Assembly: GCA_946886075.1 (NCBI GenBank)
Contig: CAMPHR010000018.1
Span: 1-60,450, forward strand
Length of the DNA: 60,450 nt
Direction: 5' to 3'
From: an uncultured Novosphingobium sp.
GTDB lineage: Bacteria; Pseudomonadota; Alphaproteobacteria; Sphingomonadales; Sphingomonadaceae
The notes under the pieces were generated by a model, which worked only from the letters and a program-made list of their open reading frames with translations, was not told the origin of the DNA and ran no database searches. Below, piece after piece: positions 41,512 to 49,125 of the stretch. A program made the translations under genes and the position numbers. Numbering within the stretch: position 1 is the stretch's first letter; each line of letters opens with the position of its first letter.

Positions 41512-41969
41512 AGCGCTTTCACGGCCTCCAGCACTTCGTCGGCATGGCCTTTTACCTTCACCTTGGGCCAGACCCGCACGATTTTGCCCGCCCCATCAGC
41601 AAGGAAGGTTGCCCGCTCGATCCCCATATATTTGCGGCCGTAGAGCGACTTTTCGACCCAGGTCCCGAACGCCTCGCATGCCTGGCCCGGCTCGTCAGAA
41701 GCGAGCGTGACGTTGAGGCCATATTTATCAGCAAACTTCTTGAGCTTGGCAGGCTTGTCCTTGGAAATGCCGACCACCGGCACGCCCAGCGCCGCATAGT
41801 CGTCCGCCAGTCCGGTAAAATCCTTGGCCTCGTTGGTGCAGCCCGGCGTGTCTGCCTTGGGATAGAAATAGACGACGACCGGCTTGCCCCTGAACCGCTC
41901 CAATGTGAAGTCCGCACCATCGGCGTCCTTCAACGTCACGTTCGGCAGCGCATCACCGGCTTCCAGCAT
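41508..41969 (-). CDS. bcp: Bcp/PrxQ-type peroxiredoxin
   Basis: A 153-residue thiol peroxidase. The peroxidatic cysteine is C44 in YFYPKADTPGCTNEAKDF. The resolving cysteine that usually follows five residues later is replaced (position 49 is Lys). The only other cysteine is C98 (PGQACEAFG), so the enzyme is either a one-cysteine type or uses C98. Family members reduce H2O2 and alkyl hydroperoxides with thioredoxin. The ATG at 41969 has GGAGGAAGAAG before it and lies inside the end of glnE with a 17-base overlap. Confidence 0.92.
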   Translation of the reverse strand: MLEAGDALPNVTLKDADGADFTLERFRGKPVVVYFYPKADTPGCTNEAKDFTGLADDYAALGVPVVGISKDKPAKLKKFADKYGLNVTLASDEPGQACEAFGTWVEKSLYGRKYMGIERATFLADGAGKIVRVWPKVKVKGHADEVLEAVKAL

Positions 41970-44655
41970 CTTCTTCCTCCCAATAGGGCGCCGACAGCGC
42001 GGCCCAGGCATCGCTCACCCTTTGCCGAGCCTGCGCATAGCTTTCAAGCAGCGCATCCCAGCTTTCCACCCCGCACGCACGCGCAACCAGTGGCCGGGTG
42101 GCCTCGGGAGGCTCTGTCGATTTGGGCGACACCAGCCGCGACACGATCAGGAAGCGGGTGATAAGGTCATGCGCCTCGACAAGGTCCGCTGGCAAATGCC
42201 CTGCCGCGACCAGTTCATCCAACGCCGCGCGCAGATCAGGGTTGAACGCCACGCCATGCTTGAACTGCGACACATGAATCAGGAATTCCAGATCGACGAG
42301 GCCGCCGGGCACCAGCTTCACGTCCAGCTCGCTGGCGGGCGGCTTATGCTTGGCGATGTCGCGCCGCATCTTCACCGCCTGCCGCGCCAGTTCCGGAAAA
42401 TCGCGCGGACGTTCCAATGTCTCGGCCAGTATGGCGCTGAGCGCCGCGCGCCCACTGTCCGACCCGAAAACCGGCCGCGCCCGGGTCAGCGCCAGATGCT
42501 CCCAGGTCCACGCTTCCTCGCGCTGATATTTGGCGAAGCTGTCCAGACTCACGGCCAGCAGCCCCTGCGCGCCTGAAGGCCTTAGCCGCGTATCCACCTC
42601 ATAAAGCGGTCCGGCCGCTGTCTGAACCGATAACGCATTGGTTATACGTTGCCCCAGCCGGTTGAAATATTGCGTCGCTCCCAACGGCTTTTTTCCATCG
42701 GATTCCTTCATGAAATCGCCGGAAAAAAGATAGACCAGATCCAGATCCGAAGCATGCGTCAAAACGCCGCCGCCCAATCTACCCAGCGCCAGGATCAGCA
42801 TCTCGCCCCCCGGCACCTTTCCATGCGCCACCTCGAACTCTTCGATGGTTGCCCTCGTCAGCGCCTCTATCGCGCCTTCCGCCACCCGCGAATATCCGCG
42901 CCCAGCCTCCAGCGGATCGCCCCCGCGAATGATCTGCGCTCCCAGCGCGAACCGGCGGTCATTGACCCGCTGCCGCACCCGGTCGAGCAGCGCCTGATAA
43001 TCCTCTCCCTGTTCCAGCTGCGCAAACTGCGCGGCAAGTTGCTCCACCGCAGGCGGCGGATCGAAGGCGGACGTATCGATCAGCCCGTCCAGCAACTCGG
43101 CCCGCCGTCCCAGCGCGTCCGCCAAGGTGGGTGCATGGCTCAGCAGCTCCGCCATCAACTCCGCCAGACCGGGCCGTGCGGCGAGCAGCTTGAAAAAGTT
43201 GATCGCGCTCGGCAATCGCCCGATCAGGTCGTCCAACCGATTAAGCGCCCGCACGGGGTCAGGCGCGGCGGCAAGCGTCCGCATCAGATTGGGCAGCAAA
43301 TCTTCCAGCGCCTCGCGCGACGCCGTGCTGCGCAACGCCCTGATGCTGCCCGTGCGCCATCGCGCGATCCGCGCGACCGGAGCCTCCGGATCAGCGAAGC
43401 CCATCTCGACCAGCTGGGCCGCCAACCGCCCCTCGTCATGCGAGAGCGACTCTGCCTTTTCGCTCGGTGTCAGCTGATCATAATTGGCCCCGACCCACTC
43501 GATCTGTGGCCGCAGCAGCTCGATCAACGCTCCACCATCCGCCAGCCCGTGCAGGCGGGCAACATTGTCCAACGCTTCAGCACTTTTAGGCAGCTCATGC
43601 GTCTGCCTGTCCTCGACCATCTGCAACCTGTGCTCGATGGTGCGGAACAGCACATAGGCCTCATCAAGCCTCCGTGAGACATCGGGGTCAAAGACACCCG
43701 CCGCCGCCAGCGCGTGCAACGCCTCCCGCGTGTTCCCGGACCGTAGCGCGGGGTCGCGTCCGCCATGGATCAGCTGGTGCGTCTGGGCAAAGAACTCGAC
43801 CTCCCTTATGCCGCCTCGCCCGCGTTTCAGGTCATAACCCGGCCCGAACGCCTGACCCTGCGCATAATGGTCGCGTATCCGCCGCGAGATATCGGTAATC
43901 GCATCGATCGCCCCGAAATCCAGGCTTCGCCGCCATACGAATGGGCGGATCTGTTGCATGAAATAATCGCCCAGCGCCAGGTCGCCAGCGGCAGGACGGG
44001 CCCGGATGAAAGCCGACTGCTCCCACCCCATCGCCATCGATTCATAATAGCCGATCGCCGCCTCTACCGGCAGCGCGATGGGGGTAGCTTCAGGCGAAGG
44101 CCGCAACCGCAAATCCACGCGAAACACATAGCCGTCGCCATCCCGGGCGTTCAGGAGCTCGCTAACCCGCCTGCCGATCCGCACCGCAGCGTCAGCCGGG
44201 TCCTCCCGCTCGCCGTGTGGCAGGGTTGCGGGATCGTAGAGCAGTATCGGATCGATGTCGGAGGAATAATTAAGCTCGCGGCTCCCATGCTTGCCCAGCG
44301 CCAGCACGACGAACCCCTTCGGCTCTGCCCCCGGATAACGCTCGGCAAAGGTCGCAAGCAGCGCTTCCTCCAGCGCCTGGTCAGCGAAGTCGGAAAGGGT
44401 CCGCGTGACGCGATCAAGATCCCAGGCACCCGACAGGTCAGCAGCAGCCGTCACCAGAGATAACGCGCCCTTGCGCCGCCTTAGCGACCTCGCAATGCCC
44501 TCATCCGGACCAGACACAGTTCGGACAGCATCAAGCGCCGCCTCGACGTCGCCGGTAACCAGCAAGGCGGTGATTTCAGGGAATCGGTCTAACTGCCTGG
44601 CAAGAAAAGGCGAATGCGCCCGCATCCGCTCCATTGCCGCCGTCCAGTCCGTCAC
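41953..44655 (-). CDS. glnE: Bifunctional glutamine synthetase adenylyltransferase/adenylyl-removing enzyme
   Basis: A 900-residue protein starting with GTG. The N-terminal half is the adenylyl-removing domain with GKHGSRELNYSSDIDPILLYD (DxD at 133-135). The C-terminal half is the adenylyltransferase domain with LGRLGGGVLTHASDLDLVYLF. Both nucleotidyltransferase sites keep their metal-binding aspartates. GlnE attaches AMP to glutamine synthetase and removes it, depending on PII and glutamine, so it sets ammonium assimilation. It is slightly shorter than the E. coli protein (946). It is the first gene of the glnE-bcp-DUF455 run; a plus-strand NepR-like gene starts 80 bases upstream in the opposite direction. 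Confidence 0.93.
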   Translation of the reverse strand: MTDWTAAMERMRAHSPFLARQLDRFPEITALLVTGDVEAALDAVRTVSGPDEGIARSLRRRKGALSLVTAAADLSGAWDLDRVTRTLSDFADQALEEALLATFAERYPGAEPKGFVVLALGKHGSRELNYSSDIDPILLYDPATLPHGEREDPADAAVRIGRRVSELLNARDGDGYVFRVDLRLRPSPEATPIALPVEAAIGYYESMAMGWEQSAFIRARPAAGDLALGDYFMQQIRPFVWRRSLDFGAIDAITDISRRIRDHYAQGQAFGPGYDLKRGRGGIREVEFFAQTHQLIHGGRDPALRSGNTREALHALAAAGVFDPDVSRRLDEAYVLFRTIEHRLQMVEDRQTHELPKSAEALDNVARLHGLADGGALIELLRPQIEWVGANYDQLTPSEKAESLSHDEGRLAAQLVEMGFADPEAPVARIARWRTGSIRALRSTASREALEDLLPNLMRTLAAAPDPVRALNRLDDLIGRLPSAINFFKLLAARPGLAELMAELLSHAPTLADALGRRAELLDGLIDTSAFDPPPAVEQLAAQFAQLEQGEDYQALLDRVRQRVNDRRFALGAQIIRGGDPLEAGRGYSRVAEGAIEALTRATIEEFEVAHGKVPGGEMLILALGRLGGGVLTHASDLDLVYLFSGDFMKESDGKKPLGATQYFNRLGQRITNALSVQTAAGPLYEVDTRLRPSGAQGLLAVSLDSFAKYQREEAWTWEHLALTRARPVFGSDSGRAALSAILAETLERPRDFPELARQAVKMRRDIAKHKPPASELDVKLVPGGLVDLEFLIHVSQFKHGVAFNPDLRAALDELVAAGHLPADLVEAHDLITRFLIVSRLVSPKSTEPPEATRPLVARACGVESWDALLESYAQARQRVSDAWAALSAPYWEEEDAGSR

Positions 44656-44707
44656 GCATCTTCTCCAATCATGACGAAGCTATCGCCCGACCCGGTACCG
44701 AAAGCCA

Positions 44708-44732
44708 GAAACTTTTCCCGTACATGCCCGTT
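44708..44732 (+). promoter_or_regulatory. Possible EcfG-type promoter before the NepR-like gene
   Basis: GAAAC at 44708-44712 and CGTT at 44729-44732 are separated by 16 bases, one mismatch from the alphaproteobacterial general-stress consensus GGAAC-N16/17-CGTT. The predicted transcription start would lie at or after the first ATG at 44735, so a later start codon would be used. The evidence is weak. Confidence 0.25.
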
Positions 44733-44734
44733 GT

Positions 44735-44932
44735 ATGAACATGGAAATGCAGCGCAAAACTATGAGCCGGTCTGGCAATATGCGAGCAAGCGCTGATCGC
44801 AGCTTTCTGACTGTAGGTGTGCCGCAACCTTATGAAGGCATCGGCAATGCACTGCGCTCAACCTTTCGCGCAGGGAGAGACAGCCTGCCCTCCGATATGC
44901 TCGACCTGCTCGACAAGCTCGACCGGCACTAG
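44735..44932 (+). CDS. NepR-like anti-sigma factor (orphan)
   Basis: A 65-residue protein. After a variable basic N-terminus, residues 32-63 (PYEGIGNALRSTFRAGRDSL, then PSDMLDLLDKLD) match the two-helix core of NepR, the anti-sigma factor that holds EcfG until phosphorylated PhyR binds it: IGxxLRSxF in helix 1 and PxxMLDLLxKLD in helix 2. Typical NepR genes sit beside ecfG and phyR, which are absent here. Starts at M1, M4 and M10 are possible. I infer a second NepR for this strain, or a protein that tunes the stress response. The gene is followed by a perfect inverted repeat. Confidence 0.65.
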   Translation: MNMEMQRKTMSRSGNMRASADRSFLTVGVPQPYEGIGNALRSTFRAGRDSLPSDMLDLLDKLDRH

Positions 44933-44970
44933 GACAGCCTCAGCACTTTATTTACCACCCACCATTATGA

Positions 44971-45000
44971 CGAGCGCATCTTTGGTTCAGGATGCGCTCG
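44971..45000. repeat. Perfect 10-bp inverted repeat ending one base before a start codon
   Basis: CGAGCGCATC (44971-44980) and GATGCGCTCG (44991-45000) pair fully around a 10-base loop. It lies 38 bases after the NepR-like stop and 1 base before the ATG at 45002. It could end the NepR-like transcript or sequester the initiation region of the next gene. Confidence 0.7.
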
Positions 45001-45001
45001 C

Positions 45002-45331
45002 ATGCTTTACAAGGCTTTTGCCGTAATCACGCTGGTAGCGGCGCCGCTTATCGTCCTGATGGTGCAAGGGCTGGCCCCCCACGATCCCGCGCCTGTCCCA
45101 TCCGCTCCTGTCCAGCCAGTTGTTGAACAGGCCGCCCCGGCCCCGCAGCCCGTCGCAGCACCTGCCATGGAGCAGACCGCGTCCTCGTCCATGTCGTTTG
45201 GCCAGCCCATGCCCGAAGCTGGCAAACCCTTTCTTTCCCCCGGCAACGGGCTTCCCGGCGGGCCATCCACAGACGGGAGCGGAGCGGCGAACAGCGAAGC
45301 GGAAGCAACTGCGGACGCTCCTCAGTTCTGA
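45002..45331 (+). CDS. Hypothetical secreted or anchored Pro/Ala-rich protein
   Basis: A 109-residue protein that I do not recognise. It starts with a hydrophobic signal or anchor (YKAFAVITLVAAPLIVLMVQGL, about residues 3-24). A Pro/Ala/Val/Gln-rich low-complexity segment follows (VPSAPVQPVVEQAAPAPQPV, about 37-60), and then a Ser/Gly-rich tail. It has no cysteine, so it is not a lipoprotein. No ribosome binding site is visible because a perfect hairpin occupies the bases just before the ATG. The gene could be co-transcribed with the NepR-like gene. Real expression is less sure than for its neighbours. Confidence 0.55.
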   Translation: MLYKAFAVITLVAAPLIVLMVQGLAPHDPAPVPSAPVQPVVEQAAPAPQPVAAPAMEQTASSSMSFGQPMPEAGKPFLSPGNGLPGGPSTDGSGAANSEAEATADAPQF

Positions 45332-45347
45332 TCCTTGACGCAGCCGT

Positions 45348-46223
45348 TCATCGGGCGGCCGCGGCAAAAGTGTCGCATTGAGACGGCTCGCCACTCTCCA
45401 GGCCCTTGCGCAACCAGGTCATGCGCTGCTCACTGGAACCATGGGTGAAGCTCTCCGGCACCGGGCGGCGGCCAGCAGCCTTTTGCAGCGTGTCGTCGCC
45501 GATTGACTGAGCCGCGGTCATGCCCTCTTCAAGGTCGCCCGCCTCCATCAGGCCCGTGCGCTTCGCCCACACGCCCGCATAGCAGTCCGCCTGTAATTCG
45601 ACGCGCACTTGCAGGGCATTTCCTTCCTGCTCGCCGACGCTGCGCTGACGCTGCTGCACCTGGCCCAGGGTGCCTTCCAGATCCTGCACATGATGGCCGA
45701 CCTCGTGTGCAATTACATAGGCTTGGGCAAAGTCGCCGGGCGCGCCGAAGCGCTGGCGCAACTCAGTGAAAAAGTCGGTATCCAGATACACCTTCTTGTC
45801 GTTGGGGCAGTAAAAGGGACCCATGGCGCTTTGCGCAGCACCACAACCGGACGCGCCAGCCTGTGAATAGAAGGACAGGACGGTCGGCTGATATTGCTGC
45901 CCCGATTGCTGGAATATCTGGCCCCAGACCCTTTCGGTCGATCCCAAGACCTTGAGCGACCAGTGCTGGATATCCGACAATTTCTGCGGGTCACGGCTGA
46001 CGGACACATCCTGCTGAACGCCGCCTCCACCGCCCACCAGGCTCAGCGGGTTGACCCCCATCACCATCAGGATGATAAGCGCGACCACAATCCCGCCGCA
46101 GCCAAAACGGCTGCCGATAAATGGCAAAAGCATGCCGAGGCCGCCGCCAAGCCCGCCTCCAAAGCCGCCTCGGCCGCCTTGCACCTCGAAATTGGAGCTT
46201 TCCCGTTCATCGTCCAGCCGCAT
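45348..46223 (-). CDS. YpfJ-type neutral zinc metallopeptidase
   Basis: A 291-residue protein. A Gly-rich N-terminus (RGGFGGGLGGGLGM) leads to one membrane helix (GIVVALIILMVMGVNPL, about residues 44-60). The peptidase domain has H173-E174-x-x-H177 (AHEVGHHVQ) and a later ELQADCYAGVWA segment that should supply the third zinc ligand. The family (PF04228) is widespread in proteobacteria, and its substrate is unknown; the topology places the domain in the periplasm. It is convergent with the hypothetical protein and divergent from the patatin gene. Confidence 0.88.
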   Translation of the reverse strand: MRLDDERESSNFEVQGGRGGFGGGLGGGLGMLLPFIGSRFGCGGIVVALIILMVMGVNPLSLVGGGGGVQQDVSVSRDPQKLSDIQHWSLKVLGSTERVWGQIFQQSGQQYQPTVLSFYSQAGASGCGAAQSAMGPFYCPNDKKVYLDTDFFTELRQRFGAPGDFAQAYVIAHEVGHHVQDLEGTLGQVQQRQRSVGEQEGNALQVRVELQADCYAGVWAKRTGLMEAGDLEEGMTAAQSIGDDTLQKAAGRRPVPESFTHGSSEQRMTWLRKGLESGEPSQCDTFAAAAR

Positions 46224-46367
46224 GACGCCCTCTCTTTCCTCGCCAGCCTACCCGATCAGCGCAGGGGTTGGAACGGCTGCGATATGGACTTGGTTGCTTC
46301 GGCTCATCGGATTGTTACAGCACATTAAGTTGGAACCTCCGCGATTGTCGTTATATTGCACTGCGAC

Positions 46368-47546
46368 ATGGCCGATATCGATCCCCAAATCCCCCGCCGG
46401 GCAGGCACGCCGCTCCCACTGCCGCGTGAGGTCGCACTGCTGCTGCAGGGCGGCGGAGCGCTCGGCTCCTTCCAGGCGGGCGTGTATCAGCGCCTTGACG
46501 AATTGGGCGTCGATGTCAGCTGGGTCGCGGGCATTTCGATCGGCGCCGTCAATGCCGCGATCATAGCGGGCAATCCGCCGCACCGCCGCATAAGCCGGTT
46601 GAAGAAATTCTGGCTGACGGTTTCAGGCGGGCTACCCAACATCGTGCTGCCGGAAATAGATCATATTCGCGAGGCAGCCCATTTGATGGCGGCGGGCGCT
46701 GTCGCGACCTTCGGCGTGCCGGGCATGTTCCGCCCCCGCCTGTGGCCCTCCATGCTGATGCCGGAAGGCACGCCAGGCGCGATCAGCTTCTATGACAGCG
46801 CCCCGCTCAAGGAGACGCTGAACGCCTGCGTCGATTGGGACCTGCTGAATGACGGCCCCGTCCGCCTGTCCGTCGGCGCAGTCGATGTGGAAAGCGGCAA
46901 CTTCGCCTATTGGGACACGCGCGGGCCTAGTGGGCGCACGCGCATCGACGCGCGCCACATCATGGCTTCGGGCGCTCTGCCTCCGGGCTTGCCGCCGGTC
47001 GAGATAGACGGTCGGCACTATTGGGACGGGGGCATCGTTTCCAACACGCCCCTTGCCCATGTGCTGGAACATCAGACCGACGACATGCTCGTCTTCCAGG
47101 TGGATCTCTTCCCCGCCGAAGGCCCGATGCCGCGCCAGATGACGGACGTTTATTCCCGCGCGAAGGACATCCAATATTCCAGCCGCACGCGTCAGGTGAC
47201 CGATCAATATCTGCGCCTGCGCCGCGAGCATAAGGCGATCAAGGCGCTGCTCGACAAGCTGCCGCCGGATCTCAGGGAAGATGCCGACGCAGTGCGCCTC
47301 AAGCAGTATCTCGACCGGGGTTCGGTGAACATCGTCCACCTCATCTATCGCAGCCGCGCGTGGGAAAGCGGCGCGCGCGACTTTGAATTTTCCCGCTCCA
47401 CCATGCTGGATCATTGGAGTCAGGGGCGCGACGCCGTCGAGGAAGTGATGCACAAGGGCGACCTGATCGCGCGCAACATCATCAACGGCAAAAGCGCCAC
47501 CTTCGATCTTCAGGCACCCGACACTCTCAAGGAGAAGAACGCATGA
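46368..47546 (+). CDS. Patatin-like phospholipase (with DUF3734-type C-terminus)
   Basis: A 392-residue protein. The oxyanion loop is GGGALG (28-33), the nucleophile elbow is GISIG (55-59, S57) and the dyad aspartate is in YWDGGIVSNTPL. The C-terminal part (YSRAKDIQYSSRTRQVTDQYLRLRREHKAIKALLDKLP onward) matches the extension often found on bacterial patatins. The family hydrolyses acyl esters, and some members act on lipid or PHB-linked granules. The ATG at 46368 is chosen over a TTG four codons upstream. Its stop overlaps the start of bdhA by four bases (ATGA), a conserved pairing that suggests a link to hydroxyacyl metabolism. Confidence 0.88.
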   Translation: MADIDPQIPRRAGTPLPLPREVALLLQGGGALGSFQAGVYQRLDELGVDVSWVAGISIGAVNAAIIAGNPPHRRISRLKKFWLTVSGGLPNIVLPEIDHIREAAHLMAAGAVATFGVPGMFRPRLWPSMLMPEGTPGAISFYDSAPLKETLNACVDWDLLNDGPVRLSVGAVDVESGNFAYWDTRGPSGRTRIDARHIMASGALPPGLPPVEIDGRHYWDGGIVSNTPLAHVLEHQTDDMLVFQVDLFPAEGPMPRQMTDVYSRAKDIQYSSRTRQVTDQYLRLRREHKAIKALLDKLPPDLREDADAVRLKQYLDRGSVNIVHLIYRSRAWESGARDFEFSRSTMLDHWSQGRDAVEEVMHKGDLIARNIINGKSATFDLQAPDTLKEKNA

Positions 47547-48334
47547 CCAAGTCCCTCGCCGGAAAGACTGCGCTGATCACGGGCTCCACATCCGGCATCG
47601 GCCTGGCTTATGCGAAGATTCTGGCAGCAGAAGGCGCGAACATCGTCATCAACGGTTTCGGCGATAGTGCCGCGATCGAACAGGAAAGGCAGGCGCTGGA
47701 GCAGGCAAGCGGGGCAAAGGCGCTCTACAGCGGCCACGACCTGACCAAGCCCGCCGAGATCGAAGCGATGATGCAGGAAGCCGCGAGCACCTTTGGCGGC
47801 GTCGATATCCTGATCAACAATGCAGGCATGCAGCACGTCGCGCCGGTCGAAGATTTTCCGGTCGACAAGTGGGACCTGATCATAGCGCTGAACCTGACAA
47901 GCGCGTTCCACACGTCCCGCCTGGCCATTCCTCACATGAAATCGAAAAAGTGGGGCCGCATCATCCAGACGGCCAGCGCGCATTCCTTGACCGCCTCTCC
48001 CTTCAAGAGCGCCTATGTGACCGCCAAGCATGGCCTTGCCGGGTTCACCAAGACTTTGGCCCTGGAACTCGCCACGTTCGGGATCACCGCCAATTGCATC
48101 TCGCCCGGCTATGTCTGGACTTCCCTGGTCGAGAACCAGATCCCCGACACGATGAAGGCGCGCAACATGACGCGCGAGCAGGTGATGAACGATGTGCTTC
48201 TCGCCGGTCAGCCCACCAAGCACTTCGTCACCGTGGATCAGGTTGCGGCCATGGCCCTGTTCCTTTGCAGCGATGCCGCCGCCAACATCACGGGCGCCAA
48301 TATGAGCATCGATGGCGGCTGGACGGCGCAATAA
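47543..48334 (+). CDS. bdhA: 3-hydroxybutyrate dehydrogenase
   Basis: A 263-residue short-chain dehydrogenase. The NAD-binding motif is GSTSGIG (14-20), NNAG follows at about 92-95, and the catalytic residues are S145, Y158 and K162 (SAYVTAKHG). The ending CSDAAANITGANMSIDGGWTAQ is typical of bacterial BdhA. It interconverts 3-hydroxybutyrate and acetoacetate in polyhydroxybutyrate or ketone-body use. AAGGAG precedes the ATG, which overlaps the patatin stop by four bases. No phaC or phaZ is in the window. Confidence 0.88.
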   Translation: MTKSLAGKTALITGSTSGIGLAYAKILAAEGANIVINGFGDSAAIEQERQALEQASGAKALYSGHDLTKPAEIEAMMQEAASTFGGVDILINNAGMQHVAPVEDFPVDKWDLIIALNLTSAFHTSRLAIPHMKSKKWGRIIQTASAHSLTASPFKSAYVTAKHGLAGFTKTLALELATFGITANCISPGYVWTSLVENQIPDTMKARNMTREQVMNDVLLAGQPTKHFVTVDQVAAMALFLCSDAAANITGANMSIDGGWTAQ

Positions 48335-48338
48335 CAAA

Positions 48339-48356
48339 CGTGGCATTTTTGCCACG
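48339..48356 (+). terminator. Possible terminator hairpin after bdhA
   Basis: CGTGGCA (48339-48345) and TGCCACG (48350-48356) form a 7-bp stem with a TTTT loop, 4 bases after the bdhA stop. No T-run follows. Confidence 0.45.
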
Positions 48357-48451
48357 CTGTCGAAGCAATTGTTTTTGGGCGCGAAACCATAAGGGGCTGC
48401 TCCCGTTACCCTCGGGCACCTGATGAACAAGGCTCAAGGGAGTAGCCAAAC

Positions 48452-49006
48452 ATGAAAAAGTATCTTTTCGCAGCCGCGATGCTCGCGGCACTGCCTTCGC
48501 TCGCCCATGCACAGGAAGAGGCGGCACCTGACGGCACCGATGCCTTCGGCATCGAACCCTATGTCGGCATCCTGGGCGGCTATCACACCTTCGATCGCCG
48601 TTCCGAATTCGGCAGCGTTCCCGGTGAAACGATCATGAACGGCGCGATCATCAGCGGCGTTGCGGGCGTCAACGTTCCCCTGGGCCCCGTCTTCGTCGGC
48701 GTCGAAGGTAACGCGACCAAGGGCTTCTCGGACATCGACTGGGAATATGGCGTTAAGGGCCGCTTCGGCGCTCGCGCTGGCGAAAGCGGCATGATCTTCG
48801 CCTCGGCCGGCTACCAGTGGGTCAACGGCAAGCAGGGCTGGCCGAACCGCAAGGACTGGATGTACGGCGTCGGCGTTGAAGTAGGTCCCAAGGACATCGG
48901 CCTTGGCGGCATCACCGGCAACAGCGGCATCCGCCTGCGCTTCCAGACCGAAACCTATGATTTCGACAGCTTCCGTCCGACCGCAGGCGTGATCTTCCAC
49001 TTCTGA
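48452..49006 (+). CDS. Small outer-membrane beta-barrel protein
   Basis: A 184-residue protein with a Sec signal peptide (KKYLFAAAMLAALPSLAHA, cleavage near residue 20). The mature part has alternating strands (FGIEPYVGILGGYHTFDRR, NVPLGPVFVGVEGNATKGF, IRLRFQTETYDF) and ends in ...GVIFHF, the aromatic C-terminus needed for barrel assembly. This resembles the 8-strand opacity/OmpW-type barrels, although the exact family is uncertain. AGGGAG precedes the start. A long perfect-looking terminator follows, so it is a monocistronic, probably abundant protein. Confidence 0.8.
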   Translation: MKKYLFAAAMLAALPSLAHAQEEAAPDGTDAFGIEPYVGILGGYHTFDRRSEFGSVPGETIMNGAIISGVAGVNVPLGPVFVGVEGNATKGFSDIDWEYGVKGRFGARAGESGMIFASAGYQWVNGKQGWPNRKDWMYGVGVEVGPKDIGLGGITGNSGIRLRFQTETYDFDSFRPTAGVIFHF

Positions 49007-49024
49007 TCTCGTCGCGACAGACCA

Positions 49025-49061
49025 GGAAAGGCGCTCGTCCAGAAAGGACGGGCGCCTTTCC
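49025..49061 (+). terminator. Strong terminator after the beta-barrel gene
   Basis: GGAAAGGCGCTCGTCC (49025-49040) pairs with GGACGGGCGCCTTTCC (49046-49061) over 16 positions with one T-G wobble and a 5-base loop, 19 bases after the stop. Only a short T stretch follows, but the CTTTCC arm supplies U-richness. Confidence 0.8.
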
Positions 49062-49125
49062 TTATCGGCTCTTTCCTTGCACCGCCAAATCTTCCTATGC
49101 TCCCGCCTAACAGGGAGAATAGCCG

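Noticed and set aside
46332..46352. GGAAC...CGTT near the patatin start as an EcfG promoter
   Set aside because: The spacing is 12 bases, too short for the 16-17 required.
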